Source of the DNA: Alphaproteobacteria bacterium
Lineage (GTDB): Bacteria; Pseudomonadota; Alphaproteobacteria; Rhodospirillales; Rhodospirillaceae
Length of the DNA: 6,250 nt
Direction of reading: 5' to 3'
Assembly: GCA_003250275.1 (NCBI GenBank)
Contig: QKGW01000583.1
Span: 1 to 6,250 of the forward strand
Shown piece by piece: positions 1 through 5,226 of this stretch. The notes beneath the pieces were generated by a model. That model saw nothing but the letters and a program-made list of their open reading frames with translations, did no database searches and had not been told where the DNA came from. Position numbers and translations under genes: made by a program. The number at the start of each line of letters is the position of its first letter. The first letter of the stretch is position 1.

Positions 1-395
1 GCGGAGAACTGGCGCGTCGCGGCCAGAGCTGCGGGCGCGTCGGCGCGCGCCAGACGGGCGAAACCGAGGCGCTCGAGCAGCGCCACCACCGCCGGATTGG
101 TGGTCAGGGCAAACGCTTCGCGCGCGCCGTCCGCCGCCGCCGCGTCGATCATCCACGCCAGCGCCTCGGTGGCGATGCCGCGGCGGCGCAACGGTGCCGC
201 GACCACGAGCGAGCGCAGCAGCACCGCGTCCGTCCCCACCGCCTCGCGCCCCACCCAGGCGACCGTCGCGCCGTCACGCGCGAGCGCGTAGAACGCGCGG
301 CCGGGCAGCGCGAGGTCGTCGGTCGGCAGGTTCTCGGCGGCGAGCGTCGCGACGAGATCGGGCGAATCGCAGGGGATCGGTGCGGCCGTCAGCAT
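1..395 (-). CDS. GNAT-family N-acetyltransferase, ArsN2-like (3' end cut by window edge)
   Basis: This is the first 131 residues of an acetyl-CoA-dependent N-acetyltransferase; the C-terminus lies beyond position 1. The acetyl-CoA loop is visible as LRSLVV followed by RRRGIA (about residues 60–75, the Q/R-x-x-G-x-A motif of GNAT enzymes). Farther on, LTTNPAV (about 98–104) and LLERLGF (106–112) match the usual C-terminal strand and helix. The opening ENLPTDDL and the ending in PAALAATRQFS resemble the small ArsN2 group found in arsenic-resistance loci, although no ars gene is visible here. The ATG follows the folD stop with a 2-nt gap and no clear Shine-Dalgarno, so it is probably translated by coupling within the yggT–folD unit. 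GNAT membership is firm. The ArsN2 subgroup is from remembered sequence resemblance, and the true substrate could be another small amine or amino acid. Confidence 0.8.
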   Translation of the reverse strand, partial: MLTAAPIPCDSPDLVATLAAENLPTDDLALPGRAFYALARDGATVAWVGREAVGTDAVLLRSLVVAAPLRRRGIATEALAWMIDAAAADGAREAFALTTNPAVVALLERLGFARLARADAPAALAATRQFS

Positions 396-397
396 CT

Positions 398-1288
398 TCA
401 GCCGAGCTCGCACTCGAGGCGGTTGCGGCGACAGTAGGATTCGAGGGTGTTGCGCAGCAGCATCGCGATCGTCATCGGGCCGACGCCGCCCGGCACCGGG
501 GTGATCGCCCCCGCCACCGCCTTCGCGGCTTCGAAGTCGACGTCGCCGACGAGGCGCGAGCCGCCGTCCGCGGTGGCGACGCGGTTGATGCCGACGTCGA
601 TCACCGTCGCGCCGGGCTTGATCCAGTCGCCCTGGACGAAGCCGGGCTTGCCCACCGCGGCGACGAGGATGTCGGCGCGGCGGCAGACGTCGGCGAGGTT
701 GCGGGTGCGCGAGTGCGCCATCGTGACCGTGCAGTTCTCGCGCAGCAGCAGCGCCGCCATCGGCTTGCCGACGATGTTGGAGCGCCCGACCACCACCGCG
801 TCGAGGCCGGAGAGATCGCCGAGGGTGCGCTTGAGCAGCTGGATGCAGCCGAACGGCGTGCACGGCAGCAGCGACGGCGCGCCGGTGATCATCCGGCCGA
901 CGTTGATCGGGTGGAAGCCGTCGACGTCCTTCTCCGGCGAGATCGCGTTGATCACCACGCCTTCGTCGATGTGCGCGGGCAGCGGCAGCTGCACCAGGAT
1001 GCCGTCGATGGTGGGGTCCTCGTTCAGCCCCTCGATCAAGGTGATCAGCTGCTCCTCGGAGATGTCATCCGGACGGCGGTAGGCGAGCGACTTGAACCCC
1101 GCCTCCTGCGCCTGACGCTCCTTGCTGCGCACGTAGACCTGGCTCGCCGGATCCTCGCCCACCAGAATCACCGCGAGACCGGGCGGCACCGAGCGCTCGC
1201 GCTTGAGCGCGGTCACGCGCTGGGCGATCTCCTCGCGGATTTGGGCGGCGACGGCCTTGCCGTCGATGATCGTGGCGGTGGTGGGCAT
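398..1288 (-). CDS. folD: Bifunctional methylenetetrahydrofolate dehydrogenase / methenyltetrahydrofolate cyclohydrolase
   Basis: FolD is a cytosolic, NADP-dependent enzyme that oxidises 5,10-methylene-THF to methenyl-THF and hydrolyses that to 10-formyl-THF, for purine and formyl-Met-tRNA synthesis. The 296-residue length is normal for the family. Visible motifs are YVRSKERQAQEAG (52–64) with the catalytic lysine at K56, QLPLP (100–104), DVDGFHPINVGR (121–132), PCTPFG (142–147), the dinucleotide loop GRSNIVGKP (168–176) and PVPGGVGPMT (264–273). No key residue is missing. The ATG at 1288 was chosen over an upstream in-frame ATG at 1405 for two reasons: family homology begins directly after it, and GAGGA sits 5 nt before it. 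That GAGGA overlaps the TGA of the upstream DUF167 gene, which suggests translational coupling. The 39 extra residues of the longer frame would overlap that gene and look non-coding. Confidence 0.97.
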   Translation of the reverse strand: MPTTATIIDGKAVAAQIREEIAQRVTALKRERSVPPGLAVILVGEDPASQVYVRSKERQAQEAGFKSLAYRRPDDISEEQLITLIEGLNEDPTIDGILVQLPLPAHIDEGVVINAISPEKDVDGFHPINVGRMITGAPSLLPCTPFGCIQLLKRTLGDLSGLDAVVVGRSNIVGKPMAALLLRENCTVTMAHSRTRNLADVCRRADILVAAVGKPGFVQGDWIKPGATVIDVGINRVATADGGSRLVGDVDFEAAKAVAGAITPVPGGVGPMTIAMLLRNTLESYCRRNRLECELG

Positions 1289-1296
1289 TGATATCC

Positions 1297-1617
1297 TCAG
1301 AAGTCGGAAAGCGTCGCTTCGATGCGCGGCAGGATACGCTCGGGATCGCCGGAGAGCGACAGAATCTTGTGGCGGTCGGTGGCGCCCGCGACAACCTCGA
1401 TGCACGTCTTCGGCACCCCCCAGGCCTTGGAGAGAAGCTTGATCAGCGCGCGGTTGGCCTTGCCGTCCTCGGGCACGGCGGTCACCGACGCCTTGATCTC
1501 GGCGCCGCCGTCGGCGGTTGCGGCGATGCCCTCGATCGCGTCGCGGCGGCCCTTTGGGGTGAGGCGTACGGCGACCCGCACGCCCCCCTCGACCACCTGC
1601 ACCGCACCGGCGAGCAT
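1297..1617 (-). CDS. DUF167 (YggU/UPF0235) family protein
   Basis: This is a 106-residue member of the small DUF167 family, whose biochemical function is not established. The family signature is clear: VRLTPKGRRDAIEG (about 17–30), then PEDGKANRALIKLL (49–62), then GATDRHKILSL (78–88), where the arginine and lysine correspond to the family's conserved G-x-x-x-R-x-K segment. There is no signal peptide or membrane segment, so it is expected to be cytosolic. Its ATG shares one base with the yggT stop (TGATG), a strong sign of coupled translation, and it lies 8 nt upstream of folD. The order yggT, DUF167, folD recurs in alphaproteobacteria, but what it means for function is unknown. Confidence 0.93.
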   Translation of the reverse strand: MLAGAVQVVEGGVRVAVRLTPKGRRDAIEGIAATADGGAEIKASVTAVPEDGKANRALIKLLSKAWGVPKTCIEVVAGATDRHKILSLSGDPERILPRIEATLSDF

Positions 1618-1922
1618 CAGAACCCGATGTAGCGGATGGCGACGCGGGCGAGCACGTTCTGTGCGAACACGATGGCGAGCAGCAGCACCACCGGACTCAG
1701 ATCGATGCCGCCGAGATCGGGCAGCACCCGCCGGATCGGCCGCAGCAGCGGCTCGGTGATGCGATAGAGGAAATCACCGATCAGGTAGACGAAGCGGTTC
1801 CGGGTGTTGACCACGCCGAACGCCACCAGCCAGCTCATGATCGCCTGAACGATCACCATCCACTTGAGGATTTCGAGTGCGATCGAGGCGACCGTGATCA
1901 GCGGGCCTAGGATAATGTCCAT
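1617..1922 (-). CDS. YggT-family small integral membrane protein
   Basis: This 101-residue inner-membrane protein has two hydrophobic segments, about residues 7–34 and 74–97. Between them is the family hallmark LYRITEPLLRPIRRVLP (53–68), followed by GGIDLSPVV (71–79). The family has been linked to osmotic tolerance and, in plastid relatives (CCB3/YlmG), to cytochrome assembly and membrane or nucleoid organisation; its molecular role is not settled. It is the first gene of the minus-strand unit yggT–DUF167–folD–GNAT. The ATG at 1922 has only a weak Shine-Dalgarno (GAGAG, well upstream), but the family N-terminus aligns with it. It overlaps the next gene by one base. Confidence 0.95.
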   Translation of the reverse strand: MDIILGPLITVASIALEILKWMVIVQAIMSWLVAFGVVNTRNRFVYLIGDFLYRITEPLLRPIRRVLPDLGGIDLSPVVLLLAIVFAQNVLARVAIRYIGF

Positions 1923-1960
1923 GAAATTTCGGCTCTCGGTTGAAGGCGTTGCAGAGCCAG

Positions 1961-1989
1961 AAGGTAACGTCTGCCCCCTCCCTGTGCAA
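1961..1989 (-). promoter_or_regulatory. Weak candidate sigma-70 promoter for yggT
   Basis: On the minus strand, TTGCAC (1989–1984) and TACCTT (1966–1961) are separated by exactly 17 nt and would start transcription about 30 nt before the yggT ATG. Each hexamer is only a partial match to consensus. The placement is reasonable because the unit must start between the tRNA promoter and yggT, but the sequence support is thin. Confidence 0.3.
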
Positions 1990-2005
1990 GGGTCGCACGA
2001 TCCCC

Positions 2006-2034
2006 TTGACAGAGGGAAAACATCTAAGCATTAT
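2006..2034 (+). promoter_or_regulatory. Sigma-70 promoter of the tRNA-Ala gene
   Basis: A perfect −35 hexamer TTGACA (2006–2011) is followed by a 17-nt spacer and a −10 hexamer CATTAT (2029–2034, 4 of 6 matches). Initiation about 7 nt downstream would give a leader of about 10 nt before the mature tRNA at 2051. A near-consensus promoter with a short leader fits a highly expressed stable RNA gene. Confidence 0.75.
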
Positions 2035-2050
2035 CCCGGCCTCGCCTCAC

Positions 2051-2126
2051 GGGGCTGTAGCTCAGATGGGAGAGCGCCGCAATCGCACTGCGGAGGTCAG
2101 GGGTTCGATTCCCCTCAGCTCCACCA
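2051..2126 (+). tRNA. tRNA-Ala, anticodon CGC
   Basis: The 76-nt cloverleaf is complete. The acceptor stem is GGGGCTG/CAGCTCC, the D-stem GCTC/GAGC, the anticodon stem CCGCA/TGCGG, and the T-stem AGGGG/CCCCT with the TTCGATT loop. The seven-base anticodon loop at 2082–2088 reads ATCGCAC, so the anticodon at 2084–2086 is CGC, decoding the alanine codon GCG, which is abundant in this GC-rich genome. The G3·U70 wobble, the main alanine identity element, is present in the acceptor stem and supports the assignment independently. The CCA end is encoded at 2124–2126. The gene stands alone with its own promoter and terminator. Confidence 0.97.
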
Positions 2127-2127
2127 T

Positions 2128-2163
2128 GAAAACCCACCGCCTAAAGCGGTGGGTTTTCTTTTT
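2128..2163 (+). terminator. Rho-independent terminator of tRNA-Ala
   Basis: A perfect 13-bp inverted repeat (2128–2140 with 2146–2158) encloses a CTAAA loop, and five T residues follow at 2159–2163. It begins one base after the tRNA CCA end. Read from the other side, the stem lies about 20 nt beyond the stop of the convergent GntR gene and ends in TTTTC, so it may also stop transcription from that gene, though less efficiently for lack of a longer U-run. Confidence 0.93.
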
Positions 2164-2180
2164 GCCCGCGAAGCCGGGGC

Positions 2181-3200
2181 TCAGCCCGGCTTGATCCGTT
2201 CGAGATAGGGAAGATCGGCGGCGATGCGTTCGTGGCGCACCGCCTCGACGCGTTGCAGCACGCGGGCACACGCCACTTCGAGGTGCCGCTTCATCGCCGC
2301 CGCCGCGAGTTCGGCCTCGCCCGCGCCGAGATGGTCGAGAATCTCGCGATGTTCGACCGGAAACGGCTCGTCGCCGAACATCGTCGGCGTCCAGCGATAG
2401 AGGAAGCGGTGCGCGAGCAGCAGCATCTGCGGCAGCACGAGCGCTTGCATCAGCGCCTGGTTGCCGCAGTAGCCGAGAAGCGTGACGTGCATTTCGTGCT
2501 CGAGCGCGTCGAGCGTCGGCACGTCGCCGGGCGGCGCGGAGACCGCCGCATCGAGGCTTGCGCGCATTTTCGCGAGCACCTCCGGCGGCACTCGCGGAGC
2601 CGCCAGCACCACCGCGGCGGGTTCGAGAATTCCGCGAAGTTCATAGAGTTCCTCGACTCGCTCCCGCGTGAGCGCGGGCGCAAACCAACGCGAACTCTCG
2701 TCCTTGCGCACCAGGCCGCGCTGATGCAAGCGCGATACGACGTCGCGCGCCACGGTACGGCTGACGTGATAGTGATGCGCGAGCTGCACCTCGTTGAGCC
2801 GCCAATCGGCGAACGAGATCCGCGCGACGATTTCGTTCTCGACCTCGCCGTAGATGCGTTCCCACGTCGGCAGCGACAGCAGCGGCAACGGCTCCACCGC
2901 CGCCACGCCGGACGCGACCGCCACTGCGCCCGCGCACCGCAGCACCGCGTAACCGCGCCCCTGCTTCCGCTCGACCACCCCCTTGCGCGCGAGTTCCTGA
3001 AGCGCACGGCGCGCCGGCGCGCGGCTGATGCCGAACTGCTCGGCCAGCATCGATTCGGTGAGTTGGGTGCCGGCGGGCAACGCGCCGCTCATCACCCGCT
3101 CGACGACGACGTCCTCGGCAAGCTCGTAGAGCCGCGGCGCGGTGCCCGAGAGCCGCCGGCCACGTCCCTTCCCGATCGCTTCGTCATCCGCACCGATCAT
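2181..3200 (-). CDS. GntR-family (FCD) transcriptional regulator with two winged-helix domains
   Basis: This 339-residue regulator probably senses a metabolite and controls the divergent dehydrogenase operon. A normal GntR winged helix lies at about residues 25–87 (LYELAEDVVVERVMSGALP, then SMLAEQFGISRAPARRALQ). A second HTH of the same family follows at about 112–177 (TWERIYGEVENEIVARI, then VQLAHHYHVSRTVARDVVS). The FCD ligand domain takes up the rest. FCD metal ligands appear as E234, H238, H284 and H306. The last two are 22 residues apart, as in metal-binding FCD proteins, while the first position is Glu rather than the usual Asp. Usual GntR/FCD proteins have one HTH and about 220–250 residues, so this one is extended. 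The ATG at 3200 is preferred over an in-frame ATG at 3254 because GGGAGGG lies 5 nt upstream. The ligand is unknown, and repression relieved by ligand is assumed from the family. Confidence 0.9.
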   Translation of the reverse strand: MIGADDEAIGKGRGRRLSGTAPRLYELAEDVVVERVMSGALPAGTQLTESMLAEQFGISRAPARRALQELARKGVVERKQGRGYAVLRCAGAVAVASGVAAVEPLPLLSLPTWERIYGEVENEIVARISFADWRLNEVQLAHHYHVSRTVARDVVSRLHQRGLVRKDESSRWFAPALTRERVEELYELRGILEPAAVVLAAPRVPPEVLAKMRASLDAAVSAPPGDVPTLDALEHEMHVTLLGYCGNQALMQALVLPQMLLLAHRFLYRWTPTMFGDEPFPVEHREILDHLGAGEAELAAAAMKRHLEVACARVLQRVEAVRHERIAADLPYLERIKPG

Positions 3201-3205
3201 CGGCG

Positions 3206-3212
3206 CCCTCCC
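3206..3212 (-). promoter_or_regulatory. Ribosome binding site deciding the GntR start
   Basis: GGGAGGG on the minus strand ends 5 nt before the ATG at 3200. The alternative in-frame ATG at 3254 has only GGTGGGTGA-like sequence before it, so the shorter protein is favoured. Confidence 0.75.
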
Positions 3213-3232
3213 GAACTTTTGGATAAGCTGGA

Positions 3233-3261
3233 ATCTTGCGTATGCGCGGCGCATTTGTCAC
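3233..3261 (-). promoter_or_regulatory. Weak candidate promoter for the GntR gene
   Basis: On the minus strand GTGACA (3261–3256, 5 of 6 matches to TTGACA) is followed after 17 nt by CAAGAT (3238–3233, a poor −10). It would give a leader of about 26 nt carrying the GGGAGGG ribosome site. A competing minus-strand start is a perfect TATAAT at 3352–3347, which lacks a good −35 and would give a leader of about 140 nt. Confidence 0.3.
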
Positions 3262-3327
3262 CCACCTTCGAGGATGCTAATGCTCGGTGGACTTGCATCG
3301 CTCCGGAATTGCTGAATTGCAAGGCCG

Positions 3328-3356
3328 TTGCGCGACATCTTCGTACATTATATACA
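3328..3356 (+). promoter_or_regulatory. Candidate promoter of the dehydrogenase operon
   Basis: TTGCGC (3328–3333) and TATACA (3351–3356) are 17 nt apart on the plus strand, about 50 nt before the SDR start codon. Both are partial matches. The element sits in the only AT-rich patch of the intergenic region, and the near-palindrome at 3343–3355 overlaps its −10, an arrangement that would suit repression. Another −10-like TATACT lies at 3364–3369 but has no −35 partner. Confidence 0.35.
3343..3355. promoter_or_regulatory. Candidate GntR operator (imperfect palindrome)
   Basis: GTACATTATATAC is a 13-bp near-palindrome: half-sites GTACAT and ATATAC around a central T, with one mismatched pair. 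FCD-type GntR regulators commonly bind short palindromes with GT…AC ends, so this fits in kind. The half-site ATATAC recurs at 3363–3368, 13 nt downstream. The site overlaps candidate −10 elements on both strands in the region divergent from the GntR gene. Binding is an inference. The intergenic region 3201–3406 also holds a direct repeat GAATTGC at 3306–3312 and 3314–3320, and no other element I can name. Confidence 0.4.
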
Positions 3357-3394
3357 GTAATCATATACTCGTGGTGGACGTTCGGCTGGGCTCG

Positions 3395-3399
3395 GGAGG
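3395..3399 (+). promoter_or_regulatory. Ribosome binding site deciding the SDR start
   Basis: GGAGG lies 7 nt before the ATG at 3407. This favours the 247-residue product over a longer frame opening at 3287, whose additional 40 residues do not look like an SDR N-terminus and would cross the candidate promoter and operator. Confidence 0.85.
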
Positions 3400-3406
3400 T
3401 GCGGAG

Positions 3407-4150
3407 ATGCCATCGCGTTTAACGGGAAAACGCGCATTCGTGACCGGTGCCGGACAGGGCATCGGAAGGGCGATCGCGCTAGCCTTCGCCGCCGAAGGCG
3501 CGCAAGTAATCGCGGCCAGCCGCACCTTCGCCAAGATGGAAGATCTGCCCGCCCTGCACGCGGCGATCACGCCGATCGCCCTCGACGTCACCGATGGCGA
3601 AGCCGTCGCGCGCGCGATTACCGCCTCCGCCCCCCTCGATATCCTCTGCAACTGTGCCGGGTGGGTCCACGATGGCGCATTTCTCGATTGCACCCCCGAG
3701 GACTGGGCGCGAAGTTTCGACCAGAACGTCACCTCGTGTTTCTGGACGATCCGCGCCGCGCTGCCGGGAATGCTCGCACGCAAGCGGGGAGCGATCGTCA
3801 ACGTCGCCTCGGTCGCTTCCAGCATCACCGGAGTCGCGAATCGGGCCGCCTACGGCGCGTCGAAGGCGGCGCTGATCGGGCTCACCAAGGCGGTCGCGCG
3901 GGAGAGCGTTGCCTCGGGCGTGCGCGTCAACGCGCTCTGCCCCGGCAGCACCGCCTCGCCCTCGCTCGAAGCCCGGATCGAGGCGAGCGCCGACCCCGAC
4001 ACCGCACGCCGCGCGTTTCTCGCACGCCAGCCGATGGGACGCCTCGGCACTGTCGAGGAGATCGCCGCCGCGGCCGTCTATCTCGCAAGCGACGAGTCCG
4101 CTTTCATGACCGGACAGACCCTGATCGTCGACGGAGGGCAAACCCTGTGA
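3407..4150 (+). CDS. SDR-family oxidoreductase, DHRS6 / 2-keto-3-deoxy-L-fuconate dehydrogenase-like
   Basis: This is a 247-residue classical short-chain dehydrogenase acting on an alcohol or ketone group with NAD(P). The cofactor loop TGAGQGIG is at residues 13–20, NCAG at 82–85, and the catalytic set is N107, S135, Y149 and K153. The sequence follows human DHRS6 closely from memory, including the segment around SVASSITGVANR. Arginines R146, R190 and R207 occupy the places of the DHRS6 arginines (144, 188, 205) proposed to bind a substrate carboxylate, so a hydroxy or keto acid substrate is likely. Bacterial relatives include 2-keto-3-deoxy-L-fuconate dehydrogenases. After the second strand it has S38-R39 where DHRS6 has Asp, which suggests NADP use. 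It is the first gene of a two-gene operon, divergent from the GntR gene. The family is certain and the exact substrate is not. Confidence 0.92.
   Translation: MPSRLTGKRAFVTGAGQGIGRAIALAFAAEGAQVIAASRTFAKMEDLPALHAAITPIALDVTDGEAVARAITASAPLDILCNCAGWVHDGAFLDCTPEDWARSFDQNVTSCFWTIRAALPGMLARKRGAIVNVASVASSITGVANRAAYGASKAALIGLTKAVARESVASGVRVNALCPGSTASPSLEARIEASADPDTARRAFLARQPMGRLGTVEEIAAAAVYLASDESAFMTGQTLIVDGGQTL
4133..4138 (+). promoter_or_regulatory. Ribosome binding site supporting the GTG start of the Ldh_2 gene
   Basis: GGAGGG lies 8 nt before GTG at 4147, inside the last codons of the SDR gene. It supports internal re-initiation at the overlapping GTGA and argues against the longer open frame beginning at 3661. 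Confidence 0.8.
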
Positions 4151-5220
4151 CCGAGACTCTTACCGCGTTGCGTTTCGCCCTCGACGACCTCGAAGCCTTC
4201 GGACTCGCCGCCTTCCGCGCGGCGGGCGCGGACGAGGCGACCGCCGCGGCGGTTACCCGCGCGATGATGCACGGCAGCCGCACCGGTATCGACAGCCACG
4301 GGATGCGCTTCCTGCCGCACTACGTCGAGACGGTCGAGCTGGGGCGCTGCAACCCGCATCCGGCGATGACGCCGCACCGCCGCTTCGGCGCGGTCGCCAC
4401 GCTCGACGCCGACTACGGTCACGGCGCGCTCGCCACCTACCGTGCGATGGACCTTGCGATGGAAATCGCCGAGACCCAGGGGATCGGCGCGGTCGGCGTC
4501 CAGAAGAGTTCGCACTTCGGCCCCGCGGGCGCGTTCGCCCTCGCGGCCGCGGAGAAAGGCTATATCGGCCTCGTCGCCTGCAACACCGACGCCTACGTCC
4601 GCCTGCACGACGGCGCGGAGGGGATTCACGGCACCAACCCGCTCGCCTGCGCGGTTCCGAGCGCCGGGGAGCGACCATGGCTGCTCGACATGGCGACCAG
4701 CTCGATCCCGCGTAACCGCGTCGCGCTCTATCAAACCCTGGGGAAGATCCTGCCCGAAGGCGTCGCCTCGGACAGCCGCGGCGTCGACACCACCGATCCC
4801 GCCCACGCCGAAATGCTCGCACCGCTCGGCGGCGCGTTCGGCTTCAAGGGCGCGGGGCTCGCCGGTCTGGTCGAAATCCTTTCCGCCGTGCTTACCGGGA
4901 TGCAGCTCTGTTTCGACCTCGCGCCGATGTTCGAGAACCTCGACCGCACCCGCGACATGGGAACCTTCGTGGTCGCCCTGCGCCCCGACGCATTCGTCGA
5001 CCGCGCCACCTTCGACGCGGGTCTGCGCCGCTATCTCGACACCCTGCGCGGCTCGGCGGCGCGCGCGGACTGCCGCGTGCTCGCCCCCGGCGACCGTGAA
5101 TGGGAGGAGGCCGACCGCCGCGCCACCCGCGGCGCGCCGCTCGCCCCCGAGGCATACCGCGAATACCGGGAAATCGCCGCGCGTTACGGCCTCAAGATGC
5201 CGGAACCGCTCGCCGACTGA
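4147..5220 (+). CDS. Ldh_2-family (malate/L-lactate/ureidoglycolate type) NAD(P)-dependent dehydrogenase
   Basis: This 357-residue enzyme is of the Ldh_2 family, which oxidises 2-hydroxy acids or reduces 2-keto and imino acids. Motifs in order are GIDSHGMRFLPHY (47–59) with the probable catalytic H51, GVQKSSHFGPAGAFA (117–131), HGTNPLACAVP (161–171), LLDMATSS (179–186), LPEGVASD (202–209), PLGGAFGFKGAGLA (226–239) and DMGTFVVAL (270–278). The length is normal. The start is GTG, overlapping the SDR stop as GTGA with GGAGGG upstream. The same frame is open back to 3661, but that extension is arginine-rich and antiparallel to no known domain, so it is out-of-frame read-through of the SDR gene. 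Two places depart from the common family pattern: PRNR (188–191), where many members have A-R-G-K, and HDGAEGIHGTNP in place of a GG-x-E-x-x-x-GTNP stretch. Substrate is unknown; ureidoglycolate, lactate, sulfolactate and sugar-acid enzymes all belong here. Confidence 0.92.
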   Translation: MTETLTALRFALDDLEAFGLAAFRAAGADEATAAAVTRAMMHGSRTGIDSHGMRFLPHYVETVELGRCNPHPAMTPHRRFGAVATLDADYGHGALATYRAMDLAMEIAETQGIGAVGVQKSSHFGPAGAFALAAAEKGYIGLVACNTDAYVRLHDGAEGIHGTNPLACAVPSAGERPWLLDMATSSIPRNRVALYQTLGKILPEGVASDSRGVDTTDPAHAEMLAPLGGAFGFKGAGLAGLVEILSAVLTGMQLCFDLAPMFENLDRTRDMGTFVVALRPDAFVDRATFDAGLRRYLDTLRGSAARADCRVLAPGDREWEEADRRATRGAPLAPEAYREYREIAARYGLKMPEPLAD

Positions 5221-5226
5221 ACCGTC

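Noticed and set aside
194..1291. Long plus-strand open frame (365 codons) antisense to folD
   Set aside because: Its translation is rich in Arg, Ala, Asp and His with no recognisable motif, and it mirrors folD, whose motifs are complete. Such frames are common opposite GC-rich genes.
1289..1405. Upstream extension of folD to an ATG at 1405
   Set aside because: It would overlap the DUF167 gene by over 100 nt, and the additional residues do not resemble a FolD N-terminus. The ATG at 1288 has a well-placed GAGGA.
2101..2126. tRNA 3' end as an attachment site
   Set aside because: No second copy of the T-arm/acceptor sequence was seen near the end of the accessory block, and no integrase is present, so no att site can be supported.
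3306..3320. Direct repeat GAATTGC x2
   Set aside because: Only seven bases twice, with no relation to a recognisable promoter or known site. Kept as a remark within the operator entry and not as a feature.
2232..3422. Long plus-strand open frame (396 codons) antisense to the GntR gene
   Set aside because: The product is dominated by Arg, His and Glu with no domain pattern and lacks a credible ribosome site. It crosses the divergent promoter region. It is the shadow of the regulator gene.
3661..4146. N-terminal extension of the Ldh_2 frame overlapping the SDR gene
   Set aside because: The added 162 residues are arginine-rich out-of-frame translation of the SDR gene. The GTG at 4147 has a strong GGAGGG and gives the normal family length.
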